A stretch of 60,000 nt of DNA, taken from positions 13,329,805 through 13,389,804 of the forward strand of contig NC_049986.1 of the NCBI RefSeq assembly GCF_000003815.2, read 5' to 3'. Source of the stretch: Branchiostoma floridae. Its lineage: Eukaryota; Chordata; Leptocardii; Amphioxiformes; Branchiostomatidae. Shown one piece after another: positions 39,901-51,900 of this stretch (the first letter of the stretch is position 1; each line of letters begins with the position of its first letter). The notes beneath the pieces were generated by a model. The model made no database searches, was not told the DNA's origin, and worked only from the letters and a program-made list of their open reading frames with translations. Made by a program: the position numbers and the translations under genes.

Positions 39901-42900
39901 TGTGGGATCAAAGTAGCTTCCTAATGTGTATGTGACAGGATAAATTACAGTCTGATATTCCTGCTAGTCCTCCTCCCCAGTTCATGAGCCTTTGAATTTT
40001 TTAGTACCAATTTTTTAGTACCAAGTGTCCCCTTTACAATGTATGTAATGTACATCATACATGTTTGTCCATACATGTAAATGTTGGTGTCGTGATAGGG
40101 TTTGGAACAATACTTAACAGGAAATGAATTGTGTAACAGGTCATAACATTATACATGTAATGTATTTTAATCACAGATGTCCTTCATATATTTGCAGGTT
40201 GAAAGGAAGAAAGCACTGTGTATGTGTGTGTGTGTTTGTGTAAGTGCGTGTGATGTAGCTTGTGTGTATGTTTGTGTGATTGTGTGTGCGTGTATGCGTG
40301 TGAGTGTCTGTGGAGCAATTATACAGCAGGTATAATTTCATACAACTCACTTCCCATCTAACCTCTGCAAGTGGGCACAACAGATGTTAAAAGGGATAGT
40401 GAGTGTGACTGATCATGGTTGTATTACAGTAATAAAGCCAAAAAAGAAACCACACTTGTTGATCAGTTATTGCAACACAATATATACACTCTAGTCTCAA
40501 CAGAATTGTTTTAAGTTAAGTAACGGGTAGAACTGTGACCTTGAAGATACAATGAAGGTCAACTTGGCAACTTCCAAGGTACCAAATATCTTAAACAAAG
40601 ACAGAGTGGTCCAGATGGTGACTTATCCATCTTGTCAAGGATGGCCCTCTGAAGTTTTGTACGACTAATAATGGTGATCAATCCAAGTTAGCATTGGTGC
40701 TGTAGCAAGCCATCTTTCATTCTTTCACGAATCATTAGTATCTGTTGATGTATAGTATGAATTAGCTTCACTATAACATAGACCACCGATTAGATTCTGT
40801 AGCTCACAGACACAGATCCAACATTGAATAGCTGCACATTTCCAGAACAGCAACTGCATGTGGTAGTTGGCTCTTAAATCAATGTCTTTGGTGTACAGTT
40901 AAGATATTTGTAATCCATCATCTGATCTATCAGTGTCCTTATTAATGAGCCTTCCAGCTCTGTTAAGATAACACTTCATCATGGACCTGGAAGATGACAC
41001 AGATGGCAGCACCACAGTTTCAAACTGTGATGAAAACTAGGGCACTATATAAAAGTACTGTAAAAGCATTTTGTGGGGATTTAATTTCACGGTAGTGGAA
41101 AAAGGGACTTTTCGCGGTGGTTTTAAGTTCGCGGTAGCAACATGCACTGTAGTCTCTTACTGTCGTGGAAAAATGTTTGCAGTGGTTTTAAGTTCACGGT
41201 GAAGCGGACACCGCAAAAAACACGGACATTAAACCACCGCGAAAGTTTCTGCATTTACAGTACCGTAGAAGGGCTACACTTAAAGGTATTGAAGGTATTT
41301 CAGTACCATGAAAAGGCACAACTGCAATATTAGTGTAATGTTGAAAATGTTGAAGGTATTTCAGTACCATGAAAAGGCACCACTGCAATATTAGTTGTGT
41401 TGAAGGTATTGAAGGTATTTCAGTACCATGAAAAGGCACCACTACAATATTTGTAGTGTTGAAGGTATTGAAGGTATTTCAGTACCATGAAAAGGCACCA
41501 CTACAATATTTGTAGTGTTGAAGGTATTGAAGGTATTTCAGTACCATGAAAAGGCACCACTACAATATTAGTAGTGTTGAAGGTATTGAAGGTATTTCAG
41601 TACCATGAAAAGGCACCACTACAATATTAGTAGTGTTGAAGGTATTGAAGGGTATATCAGTACCATGAAAAGGCACCACTACAATGTTGGTAGTTTGAAG
41701 GGTATATCAGTACCATGAAAAGGCACCACTGCAATGTTAGTAGTTTGAAGGGTATATCAGTACCATGAAAAGGCACCGCTACAAAGTTAGTAGTTTGAAG
41801 GGTATATCAGTACCAAGAAAACAGCTTCTTGCACCTTTTGCAACTGTTAATGATGGTTCCTCACACCAGCTAACCTGTTGTTTTGTTTGATGCCCAACAG
41901 TGTGACCGTTACCACAAGGGTATCATCACTGGCCCCCTGTGTCCAGCCCTGTGTGATGACCGCACCATCACTCTGAACCAGTGCCTGTCCAGCCACCCAG
42001 CCAACCAGGTCGGTCTCAAACACATCTCCTCTTTCTACTCATAAAAGTTGTATTACAGCTACTTTCCACTTAAGCTAACAGAAGAAGTTATGCACACAGT
42101 CATAGTACTCTATTATAAGATGTCATGTTGAGAGGGATCAGAGGACTGATCAAAAGCTTGTTGGTATGCACGATACTTTGTTTTACAGAAATTGCGTGTA
42201 AAGGTTTTTGCTTTGTCAATTACTGTCGCAGATGAACCTTCATACGAATACATGTTTAGGAAATTTTGTTTTAGTATGTTACAGTAAGTGTAATTCTTCT
42301 TTGGATTCTTTTGAAAGGTTTTTCAGTACAACATCACTACCGTAGATTTCACCACCCACTCGGTATCCAATTTATTTGAAAGATACAAAGCTTAAAGTTT
42401 GGCTAAGTTTCCTCCTTCTCCTTTTTTCATTTGATATTGGGATCTGATAGCTTTTCAGCACCAGGGATAGATGCCAGGATATGGATTTGTAGGGACAGAC
42501 AGTAAGTCTGCTATTTGCCAAGAAATGAAGTATTCTGACAGCCACTTCATATGGGGAAGTCACACTTAAAGTACACCAGAGTTTACCCACAAAGTCCCAC
42601 CTCTTTTCCTCTCAGCAGGTTATGGAAAGCTTTTTGAAGATTACCAGATTGTGGTGTGATCATTGGAAGTTGAAAGCTTGGACCTTTCTTGAAAGCCCTG
42701 TTCAATCAACGTGTATTCCAGGAGCCTGATTGCCGTCTACAGATATAGTGAGGAGAACCCCTCGAGGTAGCACTGACGCATTCAGCATACATGAATGCTG
42801 TGTAGTGATGGCACTTACAGTAGACAGCAGGGCACTTCCTGTTATACAGACAGGCATTCCACTCCACAAATTGACAGCTTACGTTCCGCGAAGGTCAGAA

Positions 42901-45900
42901 TGTCGAACTCGGATCAGTTCTAGATGAACCGAAATGGTTCTCCGGCAAGCCTGGACTCCCCTGTCCAATCTAAGTACCTGTTTGGATTGGAAGATTAACC
43001 AAAATAGCCATAAATCGTACTTTAGATATTCTAGAAGGTATCTAAGATAAGCTACAGTTCCCATTATGGAAGAGCAGATTGCCGTGCTGTGTTAGGCTAT
43101 GATGGGAAAGTCTAGCAGGAGGATATCCCATTGTTATGAGTAAACTTGTACTTTAATCATTATGCCCAGTGTTATAAAGTGTTGTAAAGGGGTTACATGT
43201 TTCAATGTTATATTTGGCAGACTTCTCTTGAACACAGCTTTTGAGTACGCAGTCTATCATGAATTTCATTTTTATTTGTTCGTAACACTATAACTGCGTA
43301 AAAAGGCCATTTGCCTTTCTGCTAGTAATGGTACAATTTAGCGACCCATGAAGTTACACAGCAGAGTAACATTATTGCCTATAGCAACACTGCAAAACAC
43401 TGAACACCATAATCTATAGCATGATAAAGTTAGCTTTAGAACAAAGGGAAAACTAGATGGAATTCTTATTATTATGTTTTGAATGATACTTACTTAGATT
43501 CTCCTAAGTCTGGTGAGACATTGGGCTGCAAGCAGTCTCCATTGTAAGAATAGAAACATTTTCTATTGGTATCTTTTTTAGTCTATTATAGTTTACATGC
43601 ATAGTACAATGCTAAACTTTCCTCTAACACAAAGATATTACCTGTACCTTTACCTACATTTGTATTCCCATCCTCATGTCTGAGTGTCAGGGACTATGGT
43701 GGCATCCAGTATCAGCCTCTTCCACTCCATCTGGTGTCAGGATTCTAAAGAAGGCAAAAGTGGCCATTGAAAATTTGATCCATGTTTGCCATTGTGTTGG
43801 AAGAAAGTTTAGCATTGTGCTATGATTACTGCCAACACAAATGAGCCTTCATGACTAATCACATGTAGTTGTATATTCTTTAGTTGCTCAAGACCATATA
43901 TATATTACGTTCCCATGACAGAATGGGTTAAAATCCGGTTTGCTCACTGCTGTCCAAAGTCCTTCAGCTTGGGTGCTTTCAGAGTTTTCGTATTGATTTC
44001 TTGTAAAATCTTTGATCTGTTCCTACTATTATCGACTCTTAGGGTAGGTCCTTAAAAATCCCATGTCAGATAATCGTTAGGAAAATCTTGGCAGGTCATT
44101 ACCTTGGCTGGATAACAGGTTTTTGGGACTAGAACCCATCACTCCTGGCTAATAACTGGCCGAAATAGAGTTATTGATATTCCATTTACACAGCCTTTAT
44201 CTTCCATCAGTTCTCAAGCATGCGTAGGGCCTGCCTAAGTAGTAAACGTGCCCTGGGAACTGCCGCTTCTGAACGGTTGATAAGGAGGTTGTGAAATTGA
44301 GGATAGAGGGGGTTACGAAACAGCTGAGGCAAGGTTGACGATACCACATATCTATGAAGAGGGCTGCCTGAGTCACCCCTGTCAATGACATGGTAGCTTA
44401 TCGTTTTTCAGCAGCTGCCTGTGTGTTAAAGGAAGTGTCAAGTGCACAAAATGTGGATGAGTCTATCAGCGCATGGTTAAGTAGGTAACCTCCTGTCTCC
44501 TTTGTGGTGCCATAAGTAAGGGTTTAGAACTTTGACTTTCCACCTAAGTCTCTGTGCCATAGTTACCTTTGCCAGAATGGCTAAGGTTATGTTTTGGGCG
44601 TGTTTGTTTGTCTGTGTGTGTGTCTGTGTGTGTGTCTGTCTGTGTGTCAACAGCATAACTCGAGAAGCCTTGGATGGATCCTAATGATATTTGGTTGGTG
44701 GTTAGGGGTCGGGAAAACGAAGGTCAAGTTCGATAATGGGCCCCCTAGCGGCTTGCTAAGGTACTGCAGCGGAACCTCAATTTTTGATATCTCGTGTTCT
44801 GGACATGCTGTGGTCATGATTTCTAAGTGGTAGATAGCCCTCAGGGCAGAGAGTAACTGCTGTGAGTTTGGCCCCCTAGCGGCTTTTTTGGAACTGCAGT
44901 CGCTGATTTCCTTTCAAACTTTGAACAAGAATAACTCGAGAACGTGTTGATGGATCGTCATGATTTTTGGTATGTAGATAGCCCAAGTAACAATGTACAT
45001 AATGGAATACTAATTATGCAAATCGACAGCTAATTTGCATAATTAATGAGGAAAGTTTATAAATCCACTACATTTCATGATAGGACTTTCAGACTTGTCA
45101 CATATATAGATGAGAAAGAGAGAAATATCATTGCATATTAATTATGCAAATGACGGTCTCATTTGCATAATTAATGAATAATATGAACGTGTTGATGGAT
45201 CGTCATGCTTTTTGGTATGTAGATAGCCAAAGGGAAGACTTACATGATGGAATTCTAATTATGCAAATTGACAGCTAATTTGCATAATAAATGAGGAAAG
45301 TTTGTAAATCCACTGCATTCCATTATAGGACTTTCAAACTTGTCACATTTGTAGCTGAGAAAGAGATATGTAAGTAGCCTAAGTGAAAACTTACATATTA
45401 AGATACTAATTATGTAAACTAACAGCTACTTTGCATGATTAATGAGGAAAAATGATAAATTCACTGCATTCTGTGATAGGACTTTCAAACTTGTCACATA
45501 CGTAACTGAGAAAGATGGCAGAGAGTAAGAGTCCCCTAACGTCTTTTCTTGAACTGCTGGAGCCGGTTTAGTTTCAGACTTTGAAAGAGAATAAATCAAG
45601 AAGGGATGAAAAGATCATCATGATTTTTGGTATGCTGATAGCTTAAGTGATGCTTCATACAATTTTATATTAATTATGTAGATAGGGATCTAATTTGTGT
45701 AATCAATGGCAAAAATTTATGAAGGAACTCCAGGTATATAAAATAAAATGTAATGAGTAACACATTTTTGTCTACAGACATCATTCTACATAGCAAACCT
45801 GGTTTATTTGGCAAACGTATGTGTTCGTGGAACTCTAGTTGGCAATTGATTATGACTGGTAGTTGGAATGAATGATCAGATGAATGATTGAAGGAATAAA

Positions 45901-48900
45901 TGGTTAATTATGATAATTTTGATCATGTCTGAAAAGTACATGAATATGATGATGATGATGATGACCTGAATATCACAGCCACATACGTACAGTTCATAGT
46001 GTTTTCTACACAGATACGTACACAGATGATAAAACCAACTGATAACCTCTTAATCTTAGGCAGTGCACAAAACAGAATTTTCTATTATCTTATGGATATG
46101 AATCACTTACAATAATAAGTTCAGATTTTAAAGTCAAAGCAAGAGCCCTGCCACAACTTCTTTCTTATGTGTGACAACAAATTTTAAAGGTACATGTAAT
46201 TGGTAAAGACTATCACATTGAAATCTTACAGACTTGATGTATCTAAATGTTTAGCATATAAATGTATCTCTGTTGTAAATAGTACTGTTCAGATCCTTGT
46301 TGAAATCAAACGTAACTCCACCTCTGTTTCTGTGTGATAAGGTAAACATGGCTGCCGCCTGATTTGGTCCATTATAGATGTGTGGGAACCATTACTGGGG
46401 ATGGGGAAACCAACTTAGGTCAATAAAAGTGCTCACTGAAATAGAGAAAGCACAGCCCTGTGAAGTTCAAGGTCAATAACTTCTTGTTGCCTTAAGACAG
46501 AGGGTGAATGTCTCAGTGAAGTTCAAGGTCTGTTGGTATGGGCTGAGTACAACCGTCTCGCATTCCACCCATCTACAACCTATTACAGGTTTATATGCAT
46601 CATAATGGTTACAGGGTGATCATTTATCTGCACATTAATGGGGTCTTTCAAGGTGAATTGTATACATGCAAGCAATACTGGGATGTCATTAACATCAAGT
46701 TTCATAAGAGAACTGTTATCGCAACAATAACGAGAAATTTCTAATACCCTATACAAGCCGTTGAAATATGTTGTGGAGGCAGTCATTTTCTTTTTGATAA
46801 TAGGCAATACCATGTATTCACCTGGATTTCAAAAGGAGACATTATGATAATACATGTACATGTAGGGGCCCTAGGATGACCTCTGATAGTGTAGACACAA
46901 GGTCAGCGGTCAGGCCATGAGTAGATGCCTATATAGGTACCCAAAGTGGTCACTTGAAATAGAAATTGTTTTTTTTTTTAGAAGGGTGCCTACTACTACT
47001 TGAGCGATGGAAGAATGGACAGGAAGCGAAAAGGATAGGTTGCCATTGGCAAATGGACAAACCGCCTTCCCATCTCCAATATGCCCTCTAACATGCATTT
47101 TTCCGAGTATCACTCATTTATACTCTGGCAGAAGCAACTAGAAAGCCAGGATGAAGCAGAATAGTCCACATTTTGGCCTTAAGTTAAGCTTTACCCATGG
47201 TAGTGTTTTAGCATCCAATTTGTATTGATTACCAAGTGAGAAGCTTATAATTGTTGAAGGTAATGCACATATCAATTTCTTGTACGAAAAGTTACCATGT
47301 CTACATCTGTGTAACGTAATGTTCAGCCATAAGCAATTTGATTACCATATCCCAATGTAATATGTATGAAGATTAAAGGCAAAAATGCTACACAAGATTT
47401 TAAAACCCTTTCAGCAATCGAAAGGCAGACTAACTGAAAAAGAATGTGATATTGGTTCTTTCATTCATCTGACTGAGAAGAAGATGGTTTCATCTTGAAC
47501 ATAATCTTTGATGTATAAAGGAAAGTGCATCTCAAAACAACACTTCTTTTTCATATCCCAGTAGAAGATAAAGACCTGCAAATAATCAAGATATGCATGG
47601 TGCCTGAGGACATTAAGATAAAAGGCAAAGTGCTTTTTTCAAGTGTTGTGACTCACACAAACACTGGTAGCTGTTCTGTATCTGTATCTATATAGCCGGT
47701 ATAAAAGCCCTTTGGCGTAACACACCAGCTGTTGGGTTCTTTAGACAGACAAGGGAGACATAATTGCGGTGTCATGAATTCATGGCAGAGAGATCACTGC
47801 AAAATGGACGAAAATGAAACCACCGCAAAAGTTTCACAAACTACAGTGTACATGTACACGTCATCCAAACTTTGATATGAGAGCTAGAGCCGCACCAATT
47901 TTATTTGTTGGTCCTCGGATTTTTAAACAATGCTAATGAAATTTTACATTGGAAACAGAGCCTGAAGGTATCTTGGTACAACCAGTTTCAGAGAGAGAAT
48001 AGACTGTTATAAGCTGCATGTTTTCCTCCAAGCCTTCTGTTGTCATCTTGACCTCTAGCTGAATTCTTCTGACAAAGTGTCTGAGAAATTTAACCAAGGC
48101 AATAAACCGATGTGACCTAAAACTGCATCTAGTGAAAGTTCCGAATATTGTGCCCGGGAACTTTCACCCTCCAATCTGTTGCCCCAGAGGTGATAACAAG
48201 GTCATGATGGGGCCATCAGACCTAACCTGCCAATAATATCTGCAGCAACGCTGGAACAATCCATCAAAGGGGAAACTTTCTCATCCAGTGGGGAAAAATC
48301 CATAGAATCAATAGTAGACGTGAAGTGTGATACTGTGGGAGTTACAATGTATCAGTAACCAAGCTCAGGAGACAAGGATGTGTTCATGCAGTATTCATGA
48401 TCATAAGAAAGAGAAGTCTGGCATTTATGAATAAGTGATTGTTGTACATACACAACTCAGTGTAATATCATAGCATATATTAATCATGTCCGTGATATCT
48501 CAGAGTAGACATTAGCTTTGTCTTGCATTTCAACATCCCCAAGCTCTTAGAAATACATGTTGTCTGTGGGATGTTGTTGACACGTGTCAAGAATTTAGCA
48601 TTAGATCATCTGAATGACCAAAGAATCATGAAAGATTTTCAAAGATGATAAAGCTTGCCATCCTAACCAAAACTTTTCCCTAACTCTCTAGCAGCTGCTG
48701 AAAAGTGAATGGAGAAAAACATGATATTACTTGGGTTTTACTTTTAGTAGCAAAGAACTGGTCATTTAGAATTTCTTATCAATCATGCAGATTTGAGAAC
48801 ATCCAAATAATCCAGGCATCATTAATGGCCAGCCGACTTGGCTTATTTAGGGACATGCGAACAAGAGTTGCCAGTTCAATTCCAAATATTCAGTTTGGGA

Positions 48901-51900
48901 GATAAAGGGAATAGAAGGAGAGGGATGAGCTCTGTCTTCCAATACCATGCCCAAGACACAGTGGATTTAACAACCCACTGCCCCCTACGGCTTCAAAAAA
49001 TCTATGAAAGTTTGAACCTTTACTTTTTTTTACATGTACAAGACTTCCAACAAAACATATGTTTTTAAGATGTGACAATTTGGTCTGTGAACCAACTGGA
49101 ATTGCATGTAGGAAAATCAATATGATGCTGAGCTTCTGTCCCACTGAGAAAGTAATATTTGTTGCACAGAACTCAATCTGTATAGTGTGATACAACATCA
49201 TGTGTCGAGACCCCTGGCCTGTGCTCAATTGATTTTTGGGAATGAAAACTCTCCAAGCAGTAAATCATTACATGCCAAAGTGTGGGAAGAGAAACTGGAA
49301 AGGGCTGTCTGTAGGGGACGTGTGGGCACTTGTGGGTAATGTTGATTAAAAGGAGAAGAGTTTCCCCATGACTGAACCAGATGTTGCCGGTTGTTAAGGA
49401 CGGGGAGCAAAGAACTAACTCCTGAAACATTGTCAATAAGTCAAGCAAGTGTCAGAAAGTTTGCAAGTGCCACAAAGACTCCAACATTACAATAATTGTA
49501 CTGAGATGACTTGTGCTAGAGTTACACTTGGTAAAACAGCATCAGTTGGTATGAATATGCAACCACAAATTGGTCTTTCATTTTGATAATTATTTAGATA
49601 CATGTAAGTCAGGGTTCTGTGTCAATATTTAAGAAAAGTTTTCTTCTCATCGATTTTCATTTGTAAGGTATAAAATGCACATACTAAACTATACTTTGAA
49701 ATGGCATGACCTGCATTTAGAATCACAGAAGATGTGCCTATACATACTGTACCTCTTATTTACTCTGCTTCTCTGTCAGACAACCTCTCCTTCTGTCTCT
49801 ACATGATTTTGTACTCCAGACAGAAATAAGTGAGCTTCCATGTGCAAGAAACACAAAGCAATTTAAACTCACACTCACAATTGCTGGTGGCTATAACGTT
49901 AGTTCACCTTTATCCGTAGGGTAACCTTTATCCATTCTTTTTAAGAGCAACGTATTTAGGGAAAGCAAGTCGGCAGATGATGGTTTCAAACTGCAATATT
50001 TTGAAAATAGTACAATTGGAAACTACCATCTATCGACTTGTTTAGCAACACAACGGATATAGGTTACCCCGCAGATAAAGGTGAACTAATATAACGTTAA
50101 ATACTGAACAGATTTATTTGTAGTTGCAGGTCTGCAGTATCTTAATCATGCTGCCAAGTGTTCTTCTTTCCTGACAGAAAGTCTTGGATTTATGTAGGCT
50201 TCTTACATTAAATCACACACCCCCGGTATCCATAACGTCTGTATCTTCTCATCATCTTGTGTTAGAGTAGCCATCACTGCTTCTAATTTCTATTGCAGTA
50301 AATTTGGATCATAGCAACCTGCTGATATGTGGTGAGCTATATATTTCCACAGATCCTGAAAGATTAGGGAAACATTTTGGCTCATTCTGCCAAGTTTATG
50401 TAAGAGGGAAATGAATATGGTAGATAAGATATAATCATAGGATTTATGGATTCAATCAATATGTTATGTAATATAATATGTTATGTAAGCCTGTCTCATT
50501 TAGGCAAAGGAACTAATGTAACAGTTATGATTTCTTTCATAACTTACATCATAGTACATGACTTGCATATATGTTGTGAATGGAATACATACAAGCAATT
50601 ATTTTTATTTCTTAAGTCAATTTGTAGATTTTTGTATTTTACTTCTGAAATAATGCAAATTGTGACAAAATCACTACCTGCACTACCTAAAAATGTTATA
50701 TTTGGGCTTTGCCAAGTTTCGTGCTTTTTTTTCGCTGACTGGGCAATTGTAGCTATATTTCTTTTGTCATCCGCCTGGACTGATACTGTCCCTGTGTCAA
50801 ATATCTCCAGTATCATTTACGATACATCATCCATATTGGGTTACACTAATCTCATTCCCTTGGTGACAGCCCAAGATGCATCATCAATCAAACATATCCA
50901 CACAAATCTCAGGTCTGCTCACTCAACCCTGCAAGACTGAAGGTAGCAGAACATTTGCGCTCCGATCAATGATATTACAATCATGATGGTTCTGTCACTT
51001 TGCTGAAGCTGAAAAATGACAGTCTGCAACGATCCAATTGGTACACTTCTGGTCAGTAACAAACCCATCCAACTTTTCCTGTCTTAATATAAGTCCATGC
51101 CACAATACAAGAAATTACAATATATATACTGGACAACATATTTCATAGATTATGTACACCTGTGTATTTTGCATATGATTTCAGTGATATTGACCAGACG
51201 GATTTGAAAAGCATGCCAGGACACCAAGTAATACTACTTTCTCTGAGACTTGTTTCTTTAACTAACCAAGTATGAAGTGGGAATTGCAATGTTCAGCATA
51301 ATAGATAATGCAGTATGATGTACACTGCTAAAAGAGATTATACATTGATTGAATGAAGCATGGGACAATTTCCAAACCACAGCAAAACCATTAACAAAGG
51401 CATCAACATTCTGCAGTATTAGCACATTGTGGAAAATGGAAAATTAATCTTTTGGTGTCTCATGGCACATGTCACCTCTGCTCCATCCAATAGCATTACT
51501 GTGAAGACTTGGCAGATTTTAACAGTTATGTTGGATCCTTTGGAAAGGTTACAGAATTTAGTAAGTCAGAAGGTTTATATAAGTGGATTATTCTTGCAGT
51601 GAAGGCAGTTGTGTGTCATGTCTGATGTTTTTGGCAAGGCTGCAGGAATATGCCAACAACCTGAGGATGGGATTTGGCTGTTAGAAATTTGCTGGCTAAT
51701 GCAAAAGTGTCCCCTTCAAAAGAGTACAGTCATGATCATGTCAAACCTACGTATACCCAAAATGGCTAGCGGGTCCTGCTGTAGCGGTGGTGGCTTGTGC
51801 AGATTTGACTGTATATTGTAGGCATTAATTTATTTTTCAAAATAAACAGCTACAGTTGTCACAGCTGGAACTGTTGAAGAAAGATGTCTTGACCTTGTTT

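Noticed and set aside
40171-40380. 69-codon His/Thr-rich minus-strand frame
   Set aside because: It is a translation of a TG microsatellite.
41194-41442. 82-codon minus-strand frame
   Set aside because: It is repeat-derived, spanning the 59-bp minisatellite and a MITE end.
50446-50940. 164-codon frame in the DIPK1 intron
   Set aside because: AT-rich with mixed hydrophobic content, no recognisable domain, no flanking splice sites, and an opposing frame of similar quality.
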